From: Manihot esculenta
Lineage: Eukaryota; Streptophyta; Magnoliopsida; Malpighiales; Euphorbiaceae
DNA length: 64,000 nucleotides
Reading direction: 5' to 3'
Assembly: GCF_001659605.2 (NCBI RefSeq)
Contig: NC_035167.2
Coordinates: 868,001-932,000, forward strand
Part shown: piece after piece, positions 1 to 11,764 of the stretch
Layout of the letters: each line of letters opens with the position of its first letter
Position numbering within the stretch: the first letter of the stretch is position 1
Notes under the pieces: model-generated
Told to the model about the DNA's origin: nothing
Database searches by the model: none
Seen by the model: only the letters and a program-made list of their open reading frames with translations
Made by a program: the position numbers and the translations under genes

Positions 1-694
1 ACCCTCTCAAGTATAAAATCATTGTTAGGGTTAGTATTTTTTCTCTTTAATGTATATTTGCATGCATTAATATATTTGTGTTTGATATTTTTAGGTTTTA
101 TTGGAAATTGAGTGGTTAATGGGTTTATGGTTTAGCTTCATCAAAATGAATTTTGAGTGTGTTTTGAATGAATTTATAAATGGTATAAAGTGCTCAATGT
201 GATATTGGGTTCTCATTTGTGTGCAATTTATCTCTATATCATTACAGCTACTGGATTTTGATGTGATTATGGCTTCACATTCTAATAGAAAATGAATATG
301 TGCCTTGCAACATATTCAAATTTGTAAAAATGGGATCTTTTTGGTTAAGCTAATTAACAATTTAAGTTTAGAAGCTAGTAACTTGTTGTTCATCTATTTT
401 TGCATCTACTTTTGCACAAGGGCCGGCTTGTGCCTTCTCTTCATTGCTTTTTTTATTTTTCATTTTTTTTATTGTGTATTGAAGAAAAAAAAAACCCTTG
501 TATTTGGCATATAAAGGAGCATCCATTAGAGGGTAGGTCTAATTGTTTAACATTGCAACTTCATGGAGGTAAGTGAGTAGCTTATATGATGCATGGGCAG
601 ATCCTATCATCCTTTAGTTTAAAACTTGGGTAACTAGGAATGTGCCAAATGTATTGAAGTTTCATGCTTTAACCTATTTGATATGGTTTTGTAG
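1..694. other. Upstream part of the first gene: intron or unresolved exons
   Basis: AT-rich sequence with no convincing coding stretch. It lies directly upstream of an exon that begins after an acceptor at 693-694, so it is probably intron, possibly with small exons I cannot place (a GTAAGT donor-like site lies near 569). The window cuts the gene on its left. Confidence 0.4.
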
Positions 695-2190
695 ATCCAT
701 ACAACTAGCCAGTCTTCGCCAATGCAGGCATATAACCAGGCTATCAATGATTTGGACAAGGAATTTGACCATTTGAAGAATGCATTTGAGGTAAAGCATC
801 TTCTTTTCCTGACCAGCCATTATTCCATTGATAGCCTGTTATGTAACATTTTGTTTGGTATTCCAGACATTCTACTTTAAGAAGTACATTACAACTTAGT
901 TGATCCCAGAGTCTATATAACATTTTGTTTAGTATTTGTTCTTCTCTGTGTTCCTTTAGCATGATTATTAATCTGAGTAAATAGTAGAAGAGCATCACGT
1001 GATCCTTAATTGTAGTGTTGCAGTATGTAGACTCATTTTCTGGGGGAATGTCTCAAGGTAAGATCGGACATACAAAAATGTCAGCTTTTGAGGTGTCTAG
1101 TTCTGCACAAAACTTAATTGTTTTGAAACTTATTCATTTGTTTTTCTTTGAGATAGATCCTTATTCTCGGGAGATATTTTGATGCCTTTCTTAGTTCCTA
1201 GACTCCCTTTGCCTCTTTCTTTTCTTGTTTGCCTACCTGAAGAATGTAGCAGAAATTGTGGTGGATTTTTTTTCCAAATACTCTGTGGGTGCAACCTGCT
1301 TTAAGCAGCTTTAATGTGTTGAGTAGATTCAATTTATGGATATATCATCTAGATGCATCTTCTGGCATGGTTCAGCTCTGATAGGGCTTTGCACTGTATG
1401 CAATAATGCTATAGATTTGTCAGATTGTCCAGAGTTGTTTGTTCCAATAGAGGGTCTACGCCTGTTTATATTGGCCCCTATAGGTATAATGTTTAAGATG
1501 TTATGTCTGAGATTTACCGTGTGTTTGCTTTGTTATGTAGCGAGTAGCCATTGGCCACTTGATGAGTTAAATAGTATTTTACTGATTGATTATGTGGCAA
1601 ACTGCAAAATGCTTCTATACTTAATTTTGTCAGCAAAATATTAGTGGGTAGTTGGCTGGGAAATTAGTAGAGCTTATCTTTATAGAAATGGAATTTCTTG
1701 TTGAACTTGTTATATTTCCCATTAAGTCGTTGCATCATGGAACTTCTAACGACAATTGTGAGTTTAATAAAAATGAGTTGTATGGTGTGATAGTTTGGTC
1801 CTAAGACTTGCACCATTTCACATGATGAACACTGATGCGACCTTCTCACGGGCATATTGGAAAATAAAATTTTAGTTTCGGGGGTCCTGTTCTGAAAAAT
1901 AAGCCTTCTTACTTGTTGGTCTGTATTCTTGCAATTACTTTGGCTACCTTACGCTTAGAGATCTCAATATTCTGGTTTTAGACTATTAACAAACTGGTAA
2001 ATCTTTAGAGGATATCGTTGTTTAGGTTGAATAATCTTTAGACATGATGAGAAGAATTAAAAATAATATGCACTTTTTATCATTCACATCTTTGCTGTTG
2101 AGCGTGTAAATATCTGATAAAATTTGATTCTGATGTTCCCAAAATTTCTGCTTGTAGGCTGAGCTGGCAAAATTTTCTCGGGATTACTAG
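695..2190 (+). CDS. 3' exons of an unrecognised gene (partial)
   Basis: Two exons fit GT-AG rules: 695-790 (acceptor TTTTGTAG, donor GTAAAG) and 2158-2190 (acceptor TTGTAG), ending in TAG at 2188-2190. They join in phase and give a C-terminus that reads [19 protein letters not shown], a further short acidic helix, then [10 protein letters not shown]. The charged heptad-like pattern suggests a coiled-coil tail. An alternative final exon near 1024-1055 (ending ...GGMSQ before GTAAGA) would instead close a few codons after the junction, so the 3' end may be alternatively spliced. The 5' part lies outside the window. I do not recognise the family; no function is proposed. Confidence 0.45.
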
Positions 2191-3022
2191 CACATGACGC
2201 CAGAAAAGAACCAGGGTGAAAGGACATTCAGTTGATCAAGCAACGATCTGTGTTGTATCAAGCTGATTGCTTAATATTACACCTATGTTTATCATCTTAA
2301 TCAGTGTTTATTAAATCCTTCCCTGATATGAACCTTGATGTCTGCATGCACCTGGCGTCTTCCATGGCACTGTTTCTATTGTTATGCAAACCTTAAATTT
2401 CATTTTGATATCCTTTCCTTTTGTCAATCTCCATAGCAGAAAATAATGGTCTGCAACTCTTGGCAATATAAAATTTGCACCAGAATCATCTTCTTCTTTG
2501 AAGATGCAGATTCAGTGCAGCTGTTTGCATGCAAGGTCTGGAAAACGTCCTCTATGTTTTAAGAGATTGTCGTTTTGCTCACCAGGTTTGTAGGAGAATC
2601 AGGCCTCCCGAAGGATGGCAAGCTTTCACAAACTAAGAGCTCAGAATGAAGCGCTGGTTGTTATACCAATTTTTTTTTAAAAAGAAATATATTTAAATTT
2701 ATCAATTTCGGGTTTAAATTTTAGTCTTAACAAAATTATTTTTCAACCAAAATAATGTTTTATTATAAATAAGTTATATACTAATCAAGTGCTGATTCAA
2801 ATTAATTGAAGTTGGCTGTATAAATTATTATTTTTAAATTAAAAATAAAAGGAAAAGTCTAGCAGAATTTATTTATTTTCCCGCACGCTATGAAGATAGG
2901 AATTACTTCAACTTGTAGAAATGAATTTGATTTTATCTATTCACAAAAAGTCCAACATGATACACGTGTTTCTTATTATTATTATTATTAATTTTTTTGA
3001 AGGTTTATCATATTATGCTAAT
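2191..3022. other. 3' UTR and intergenic DNA
   Basis: Sequence after the stop at 2190 is of mixed composition to about 2660, consistent with a 3' UTR, then becomes AT-rich. No ORF or RNA gene seen. Confidence 0.4.
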
Positions 3023-3030
3023 AAATACTA

Positions 3031-4058
3031 GGGTAAATTATAGTTTAGTCCCTCTAATTTAATGAAATATTTATTTTAGTTTTTATATTTTTAAAAACCT
3101 ACAATTTAATCTTTTATATTTAAAAAAACTGTAAAATAGTCCTTATCGTCAAATTTTCAGTTAACCTCCCGTTTATTTTAATGGAAATGACTAAACTATT
3201 TTTTAAATAAAAAAAATCAAATCAAACACTATTTTTCACTTCCAAATCAGCCCATCTCACTGCTTCTCCTTATCGATCCTCTTCTTTCTTTTCTTCTCAT
3301 CCTTCTCCTTCTTTTTTCGATCCTCTTATTCCTTTTCTCCTCATCCTTCTTCTTCTTCATTTGTGTTTGATTTCATGTAATTGGAGAATGGTGAATCAAA
3401 GATTTCCCATTAGCAATTAAGGAAGGGTGAGGATTGGAATGAGGAGAAGAAGAAGGAGAGGATTGGAGAGGGGAGGTAGTGGGATGAGGAGAAGAAGAAT
3501 GAGAGCAGCCGTAACTAAGAAGAAGAAGAAGGATGAAGAGAAGAAGAAGGAGAAGGATGAGGAGAAGAAGAAGGAGAGGATTGGGGAGAGGAGGTAGTGG
3601 GATGGAGTGAATAGTGTTTGGTTGAGTTTTTTTTTACTTAAAGGGTAGTCAATTAAGGAAGGGTGAGGATTGGAATGAGGAGAAGAAGAAGGAGAGGATT
3701 GGGGAGGGGAGGTAGTGGGATGAGGAGAAGAAGAAGAAGGAGAGCAGCTGCAACTAAGAAGAAGAAGAAGAAGGATGATGAAGAGAAGAAGAAGGAGAAG
3801 GATGAGTAGAAGAAGAAGGACGGGATTGGTGAGGGGAGATGGTGTGATGGAGTGAATAATGTTTGATTTGATTTTTTTTATTTAAAGTGTAGTTTAGTCA
3901 TTTTCATTAAAATAAACAGGAGGTTAATTGAAAATTTGCCGATAGGAACTATTTTACAGTTTTTTTAAATGTGAAAAATTAAATTGTAGATTTTTAAAAA
4001 TATAGGAATTAAAGTAAATATTTCATTAAACTAGAGAGATTAAACTATAATTTATCCT
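3031..4058. mobile_element. MITE with ~190-bp terminal inverted repeats
   Basis: The left arm (3031-3215) and right arm (about 3885-4058) are imperfect inverted copies: the left starts GGGTAAATTATAGTTTA and the reverse complement of the right starts AGGATAAATTATAGTTTA. Flanks AAATACTA (3023-3030) and AAATATTA (4059-4066) look like an 8-bp target duplication. The interior is GAA/GGA-rich and itself duplicated (about 3418-3600 and 3650-3830). Long TIRs with an 8-9 bp TSD fit a Mutator-like or hAT-like non-autonomous element; it has no transposase. Confidence 0.7.
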
Positions 4059-4189
4059 AAATATTATGTGTATTTTATAAATGTAAATATAAATTAATAA
4101 AAATTTGTTACATTAAAACTTTAACTAAATAATTAAAACTACGAATAAATTTAAAGTGAATAAATGTAATTGATGGAAAATATTTTTTA

Positions 4190-4345
4190 ATTAAAAAATT
4201 TAAGTTATTTTAAAGAAATAACTTTCACAATTAAAAGAAAAAAGTTATTTTTTCACTAAATTTTATTAACATTAAAAAATTTAAGTTATTTTAAAGAAAT
4301 AACTTTCACAATTAAAAGAAAAAAGTTATTTTATTAACATGTTTA
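4190..4345. repeat. Tandem duplication, ~80-bp unit
   Basis: A ~70-bp AT-rich block containing AAATAACTTTCACAATTAAA occurs twice, at about 4190-4260 and 4272-4345. Confidence 0.7.
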
Positions 4346-4600
4346 CATATAAATTTATTAATATATTTTATTTTTTAAATTAAAATTAAATAATAAAAAA
4401 TAAATTTTTTGTTGAAAAATATATTTGATAATAAATATTTCTTGAATACAAAATTTTCAGTAATTAAATCCGTCTTCCTCCTCATTCTCTCTCTAGAATC
4501 TTCTTCGATCATTACAATACAAACGCATCCTTTTACTCTCTCCCTAAAGTCTTTGGCAACACTTGTCTCTCAAGCTCTCCAATCTCCAGATCCTATCTAT

Positions 4601-4737
4601 GTAAGCAACTCACTTTCTGATTGTCTCCCGAGAAAATTTTTAATGAACGAAGTTTCATTCTTTCCTGTTTCAATGCATATTTTGATTGGTTGAGTTTTGA
4701 AGTAGTGAGGTATACTCTCTGAGTGGTGAAATACTGT

Positions 4738-4773
<36 letters not shown>

Positions 4774-5001
4774 TCTCTCTCCAGTTCCAGTGGTTTAATT
4801 TTTTTTTTTTTGGGTCTCTTCCTACTGGTATTGTTTTTTTTTTCTCTCGGAGATCAAACAGAAGGAATGCTAATGGATGTGCTCTGATGTTGACTTGTTG
4901 CTTCATTTCTACATCTGGCAATGCAGTTTTATTTAGTAATTAAGTACCGATTGATTGTCTCATGTAGTAATTGAAGTTTCATTTTTTGGATATTTTTGTA
5001 G
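4601..5001 (+). other. 5' UTR intron of the FKBP42/TWD1 gene
   Basis: A pyrimidine-rich leader (about 4460-4600) ends in CTATCTAT with a GTAAGC donor at 4601. TTTTTGTAG at 4993-5001 is a good acceptor, and the ATG follows 26 bases later at 5028. The intron contains a (CT)n run. Inferred from splice-site fit only; no transcript evidence. Confidence 0.5.
4738..4781. repeat. (CT)n microsatellite
   Basis: About 22 CT units with one G interruption, inside the proposed 5' UTR intron of the immunophilin gene. Confidence 0.9.
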
Positions 5002-5027
5002 AATTGAGATTGAAGCTTTTCTTAGCA

Positions 5028-8000
5028 ATGGAGGTTGCACAACAGCAGCAAAGTGAACCCATCGGTAATTGATTTTGTTTTTCTTTTTTTAATTAACTTC
5101 TTAAGCAACTAAAAGCATATGTGTGCAAGTTAGTAAATTGAAGTTCTTTATAAGTTACCAGTATGAATAAGGATTCTCAGCTATTTTGTTATTCCGTTTA
5201 AATATTTAATGCGACATTGTTGCAAAATGCAAGCTCAATTTGATGAGCAAGTTGATTGGGGAACAAATTGGAATGTATTGGGAGCTGCACCTGTAATTTA
5301 TCCGTATGCAGGAAGTTCGGTTCATGGTAATGATTTAAGGCATACTAAACTGAGTAGTAGAAGAGATGATTTACTTCATAAACCTGGTTATGCTAATTGT
5401 TCTTTTAGAAATATATTTAACATGCGCTTGGGCCTTGGAGATCTTTCAATTTGACTTGTTGAATTCTCTCGCAAATCTGTCCTTATGATCAATTTCAAGT
5501 CCATTTATTGTTGGATAATTTTTTTTTTCTTAATTTACATTCTTATGCACAAACGTTAAGCTGTTGCTCCACTGGTAAGATTCAAGGTACAGAATAGCTT
5601 TGGTGAGTTGAATTGTTTTCATTTCTTCTTTGAGCTGAATTGGATGACAAATTTTGTGCTAATTTCAAGTCTGTTATTTTTCTTAAAAGTAAGGCGAATG
5701 ACATAATTTCCTCTAAATGGAAGTGAAATAAGACACGTAATCTTGAACTGTTCTATTGGTTTTGTTTCCCAATAATCATATTGTAGGGTAAAAGCAACAT
5801 TTGCTTTTGTCCCTCTTTAGTTGAATCATGTGATACTCACTAGTTGTTCATATCCTGTAATTTGCAGGCCAAGAAGATGAAAATGAAATAGTTACTGAAA
5901 ATGCTGCTTTTGTGCATTCTGATCCTCCTCAAGTGGGTGATGGTCCCCCAAAAGTTGATACCGAGGTGGAAATCCTACATGAGAAGGTCACAAAACAAAT
6001 CATTAAGGAAGGACATGGTCAGAAGCCATCCAAATATTCAACATGCTTTTGTAAGTACCAGACAGCATCAAGATAGTGCCATTTACTTTTTTGCTGACAA
6101 CTTGTGCATATAACTCTTGACAAACAAGGAATTTTTTACCCCCAGGTCATGGGTGGTAAAGGCATATGTTCATCCACTATATTGCTAGATTTGATATATA
6201 AAGTTTTTTACTCTGTTTTAAGGTAGGTCTTTTCATGTATAGATGATGGTTTCAAGACATGTTATCAAGTTGTTTTTTTTTTTTTTGAATTTTAACCCGG
6301 TTCCCTTTGTAAATTTCCTTTGTCTAAGGTTTTGCAGTTTGCAGAAGATTTCTATCTTATTTCCTGCAGTATTAGGAAGCTATTTGTATTGCTTATTGGA
6401 TATCTTTTATAATGTGGAAATTTTATAGACATTCCATTGAGAGGGTTATTCTTTAGTGAAATAGCCATTTCATTTTAAGATGATGTTGGATGGGCATGCA
6501 AGTTCTCATTATCGGTTGTTTCTGGATGTAGGGTGCTCCTTTTTTGCTTACGTTTGCACATATTTTGGAGTGTTTTGCTTTCATGCCCTTATTTGTGTCA
6601 ACAATAGGATATTAGTACTACAAGATGAAGAGTCATGGTTATTTAAACAATTATGAGTTTATTTGGTTTGACTGCTTAAAATCTACTTTTTAATTTATAA
6701 GCCAATTTAACAATAAGTAGTTTAGTGTTTGGTTAATAAGTGCTAAAAGTAACTTATTTTGTTGAAATAACCAGAAAGGGTTTGTAGTATTTTTAACTGT
6801 TGAAAGTTTGAAAAACAATGGTAGTATTGGTCTTTCTAAAAGTTATTAGTATAATATAGTGTTTTACTTGGTCAAAGAGTAGTTTAAGTAAATAGATAAT
6901 CAAAAGCAAGGATACCTTATGACTTCTGGCTTATTTTAAATAACTTTGTGTAACTTGTAAGCCAGATCAAACACTGTTTTACTTATGATATTGTTATGTG
7001 ATCTCCAGATCTGCGAAAGAGAGGAGAAGGAAGATAGACAGAAGGGAGGGAAATAGAGGGAAAAGAACTAGGAGGAAGGGATCAAGAAAAAAAAGAGGGA
7101 AAGATGGAGAAAGAGAGAAAGAGATAAGATTTGTATTTGACTGAATTGATGTGTCAATTACAATCCACTTGGGCTATTTATACATCACCAATCTCATCTC
7201 TTTTTATGTAGCTAACTAACTAATAGACTCGCTAGTCACTACCCACTCTACCATTAGTCATAACGGATTTTCTTCTTATAAGTAGGTTCGATTGACTTAT
7301 AAGCCAAAACGAGATGCATTCTGTATATGTCTATGGTGTCACATTGTGATTCTAATCAGTTGGCGATAATATGAATAGAGTAACTAGTCGTTCTGCTTTT
7401 TGTGGTTGACTTCTTCTCTTTCTTATCTATTGAATTCAGAACATGTTAATCTTGCTGTTGTTTTTCTTAGGCTTGCACGTTTTGTTTATGTGAAGTTCAT
7501 TATGCTGTCTATGGGGTACTGACCGTCCCACCTATGTGCTATTGTTATGCATGTCTCTTTGTCTTCTACATACATGCACATTTTGTTTCTTGGAAGGGTC
7601 TTTTTCTTTTTTATTTTTAAATAATGTGGATTCTTCAGTGTATCTGGAACCTAAAACTCTGTAACTGCGTGAGCACAATAGTGCACTACAGAGCATGGAC
7701 TGAAAGCACCCAGCACAAGTTTGACGATACATGGCATGAACAGCGACCAGTTGAAATGATCATAGGAAAAGGTATACATATTGCATCCTTTTTTTTCTTT
7801 CAATATAGTTGTATTTCTTCTTTCTTCAGAAAGGTGGCAGGAAAATTTAGATATATTTTCTTTTTCTTTCCATTAAATTTGTGCTGTAATACCTTCCATG
7901 ATTTTCTTGCACTCTATAACATCAAAATAATTAGCTGTTACCTAAATTCTTAGTGATCAATGCGGATGAATGGGTGCCAAACTCACAAAATAGACCATCC

Positions 8001-9849
8001 ACTTATATATTTGTGTGGATTTGATTGTTTGTAATTGACTCAAACTTGGAAGGGTTTAACAATGCCTGGTAAATTATCCTACAGGAATCTAATTGAAGAA
8101 TGTGATATAGTTTTACATTGTTATTGATACATTTATATTATATTTCATATCCTTGTTAAGTTTATAATCACATTGGTTTGTTGCTACTGTTATACTGTTG
8201 AGTGTATAACTAAACGTTTGTGGATTATGAATATGACAGAGAAGAAAGAAATGATGGGTTTAGCTATTGGTGTTTCCAATATGAAGACTGGTGAACGTGC
8301 TCTTCTGCATGTCGGCTGGGAATTAGGTTATGGGAAAGAAGGAAGTTTTTCTTTCCCAAATGTTCCACCCATGGCTGATATAATATATGAAGTTGAGCTT
8401 ATTGGTTTTGATGAAACCAAAGAAGTAAGTTACAACCTAAATGATTCCTTTTGATAACAGTTCTAGATCTTCAGTATTTTGAGTTCAAATCATATTGGCT
8501 TTGTTTTGTTCTTGCCAATTGAATGATCTAAGGATGTGATGTTGTTAAGGGAAAAACTCGTGGTGACATGACTGTAGAAGAGAGGATTGGAGCAGCAGAT
8601 CGTAGAAAAATGGATGGAAATGCTTTATTTAAAGAGGAAAAACTTGAGGAAGCCATGCAACAATATGAAATGGTTGAACCTTATGCCATTGAGTAATAAG
8701 TTTGCTTTGGAGTAGTTTTTATGATCTTATTATTTCTGTAGTGTTCTTGATAAATTCTAGTGGTTGTCTTCATATTAGGCCGTTGCATATTTGGGTGACG
8801 ACTTTATGTTCCAACTGTTTGGCAAATTTCGAGACATGGCATTGGCAGTCAAGAACCCTTGCCACCTTAACATGGCAGCATGTCTGATAAAGCTTAAGCG
8901 CTATGAAGAAGCCATTGGGCAATGCAGTATTGTGAGTATAGTGAATCAATTTGTCTTTTCTGTTCACGTATTCAAAGGATTTGCCAATTTTGGAATTCTT
9001 TGTGATAACGGTATAAGCTAGAGAAATACCTTCAAAAGCTTACTATCATTCCATTAAATAAAACCATCAACATTAATTCCAGTCATTCTGATACGTTTTG
9101 ATTAGGAGTAAGAATGGTTCCGTTAACTTACTCCAAAATTCAAACTGAAACCGGTTTCCAATCTGCCTGCTGTGTTTGTGGTCAGTTTTCATTCCCTTTT
9201 CATATTCAAACTTTTTTCATATAGTCAACTAACTAATTAAAAATAATTTATTGTTATCTTACATGTATCAAAACTAATAAGAATGTAAAATAATAATTTA
9301 TCATTCATCAGAACTTGCAACTTATGATACCTCGGACCTACTTCAAAGACAGTTGCTGCTTCTTAAGATTGGAAGTATGAAATGATTTAACATTTAAACA
9401 GGGTTTCATTGTGCTGATCGTTTATGTGATTTTCTGCTTTGATGTTAAGTCAGAGATTTGAAGCTGTCAACTAAATATTTAATCCATTAATGGGTTCTCA
9501 GGTATTAGGAGAGGATGAAAACAATGTCAAAGCATTGTTCAGAAGAGGAAAGGCTAGAGCAGAACTGGGGCAAACAGATGCCGCCCGTGAAGATTTTCTA
9601 AAGGCTCGTAAATATGCACCTGAAGACAAGGCAATTGCAAGAGAGCTGCGTTTGATTGCTCAACATGAGAAGGCTGTATATCAAAAACAAAAGGAGATAT
9701 ACAAGGGAATTTTCGGACCACCACCAGAGCCAAAACCTAAGGCAAAGAATTTTGTGATACGCATTTGGCAATGTCTGATTGTCATTTGGCAATGGCTGCG
9801 GTCGATCTTCTACCGCCTATTTAAGCGCGAAAGTCACAAATCTGACTAG
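5028..9849 (+). CDS. TWD1: FKBP42 / TWISTED DWARF 1-type immunophilin co-chaperone, seven exons
   Basis: Exons 5028-5064, 5868-6050, 7682-7771, 8240-8424, 8550-8672, 8779-8931 and 9502-9849 join in phase into a 372-residue protein, close to the 365 residues I recall for Arabidopsis TWD1/FKBP42. In order: an acidic N-terminus; an FKBP-like domain (about 70-165, with HYRAWT, GERALLHVGWELGYGKEG and FPNVPPMADIIYEVE); three TPR units (about 175-300, with DRRKMDGNALFKEEK, KNPCHLNMAACLIKLKRYEE and KALFRRGKARAELGQ); then a C-terminal amphipathic and hydrophobic anchor (about 337-365, Trp-rich) followed by basic residues. In the known family the FKBP domain lacks clear PPIase activity, the TPRs bind HSP90, and the protein sits at ER/plasma membrane and supports ABCB auxin transporters. 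Every junction is GT-AG; the donor at 8673 (GTTGAA) is weak. No disruption seen. Confidence 0.93.
6656..6978. mobile_element. Possible MITE in intron 2 of the TWD1 gene
   Basis: The segment begins with a GTTTATTTGGTTTGACTGC-like end and closes with AAGCCAGATCAAACACTG, which is a rough inverted match. The internal AGTGTTTGGTTAATAAGTGC resembles hAT-type MITEs. Boundaries and TSD are not resolved. Confidence 0.3.
6979..7440. other. Intron 2 sequence with purine-rich block
   Basis: A GA-rich stretch (about 7015-7135) is followed by unique-looking sequence. It may be the edge of a decayed transposable element. No coding potential. Confidence 0.3.
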
Positions 9850-10299
9850 TTAAAAGAGTTCAAATTGACAGAAGAATGATAACGAAGCAAAATGTACTAA
9901 AGAGGAATTGATTTTCTTAAATGCCAAAGGTGTTCATAAACTTATTTTCCATGCTACTTTGAATTTATTCACTTCTGTGCCTGGATGTGTATGAACTTTC
10001 AAGTTTGTGAAAAAGATGGTTCTTTATTATTAGATTTGAAGATAAACCGATCAGTTTGTGAATCAAATTCATAAAAGAGCTCTCTTTATTTTTCTTTGCA
10101 TATGGGTCTTATTTACTTGCTTTGATACAAATTGTACAGATATCTTGCTTCTTTCAGGTGCTTTTCCCAAGCTAATTGTGTTGGAACTTTCCTGGAAATG
10201 AACTATCTGAAGTTCAGTCCAAGAAAATTCAAAAAAGAAGACAAATCCATTCATTAAACACCACAACCCAGACGCAGAAGCTGTTCTGGTCCCAGCTAT

Positions 10300-10665
10300 C
10301 TACCATGATTGCGTAAGCATGGAGGTCCAAGCACAGTACGCACAGACAATTTGTTGAGAGATATATACATAAACAGCAAATGCCAAGCTCATCAACACTA
10401 CATCTTTCCAGTCACCCTTTTGTTTTGGACTCATGGTATCCTTCAACCTTCCACCAAATTTCTCTGCACTGCCAAAGATCTGCCTCAAAATCAGTTGCTT
10501 TTCTTGCTTCATTTCTTTCTTTTCTTTTGGGCTTGAAATGTCTACCGATTCTCCTCTTTGACAAGAAATAACAACGAGGATACTTGAGCAGTTTCTGGGT
10601 TTTAGTCCTTGAATTGAACTTTTGTTCTTGTGGAGATAAGAATGGCCTAATGAGAGAGTTGCCAT
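10300..10665 (-). CDS. Small membrane protein with probable plastid transit peptide
   Basis: A 121-residue single-exon ORF with ATG at 10665 (context GCCATGGAAGG on the plus strand) and stop at 10300. The N-terminal ~35 residues are rich in Ser, Lys and hydroxylated residues and poor in acids, as in a chloroplast transit peptide. A charged middle (about 45-87) follows, then one hydrophobic span (about 88-106, LMSLAFAVYVYIS) and a short Cys/Trp tail. It lies tail to tail with the TWD1 gene, about 450 bp apart. I believe similar small proteins exist across land plants, but I cannot name the family or assign a function. The ordered layout favours a real gene over a chance ORF. Confidence 0.6.
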   Translation of the reverse strand: MATLSLGHSYLHKNKSSIQGLKPRNCSSILVVISCQRGESVDISSPKEKKEMKQEKQLILRQIFGSAEKFGGRLKDTMSPKQKGDWKDVVLMSLAFAVYVYISQQIVCAYCAWTSMLTQSW

Positions 10666-11099
10666 GGAAGGAAAGAAAAGGTTTTTTTTTAAACAAAAGT
10701 TGAAGGTGAAATAGAGAAGAAAAGTATTTGAATTGATGAATTATGTTGGAGATGTTTAATGTTTGACCATTGTAGAAGATAAAGCAATTATTGTCAGTGG
10801 AATACAAGAAAAATATCTTGCTGGGAAAATCAAATGTTAACCTTTGATTTTTCAGTGGAAATGGATAAGATATTACTAAAAATCAGAACAATTTGATTTC
10901 GGGTCATTTTGGATTTGGTCTAACCAAAGGCCCAAACCCATTAGAAAAAAAAAAAAAAACAAAAGAAAGGCTCTTCTTTGACATTTGGGAAAGAAAAACA
11001 AGAAACATGGAGTGTTTTTTTTTTTTCTTTTCCTTTTTTTTTCCCTACTTTTTGTTAATTCTCTAGCTATCAAGATGACAAGATCTTTATGTTCATGAT

Positions 11100-11760
11100 T
11101 TTGAGATGAGAGGAGATGATTTTGAGATGTTAAAGATATTTTAATAGGTTAACATAATTAAAATTTTTATTATTTAATCTCTATAAATTTATTAATTTCT
11201 ATAAATATTAATAAAAAATTTTACAGAAAAGTGGTAAATTTTTTATTTCATTAATTAGTCGTTCAAATCTTTTATTAATATTCAATAGTTTGTAATTTAT
11301 ATTTAGAAGTAAAATTAAAGTAATAAAAGTACTTGATTGTCATAGAAATTTTTTTTAACTAAATTAATTGTTCAAAATTTTTGTATTTACAAATTGAAAT
11401 TCGATAGATATTTTGTTTTAAAATTAAATACAAGTTAATGTAACAATTTTTTATCATCCAATTCAAACTTAAAAGTTTTACTTTTATTTTCGCTTTATTT
11501 TAAATATATTTATTTATTCAGTTTTTATATGATATATTATGTTATTGTTTTATTAATATTTAATTTATAATGTCAATTTAATTTTATGATTCTTTTTTTT
11601 TATGCTATTATGCCGAATTATTTATTTATTTTAAATTTATATTTTTCTCAACTTTCAAATCTTTGAATTTATGTTACTTTGTTGAAATATAATATCTATA
11701 AAATAATAAAAATTTATTAATATTATTTACAGCATATTTTGTCGATATAAATATATAAAA
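11100..11760. other. AT-rich intergenic DNA
   Basis: Low-complexity A/T sequence; no ORF, repeat boundary or RNA gene recognised. Confidence 0.5.
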
Positions 11761-11764
11761 TAAG

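Noticed and set aside
744..1855. Several 60-100-codon ORFs on both strands
   Set aside because: Located in the intron between two exons of the first gene; biased composition and no domain.
5209..5454. 81-codon ORF in intron 1 of TWD1
   Set aside because: Lies within an intron, has no Kozak or splice support, and resembles nothing I know.
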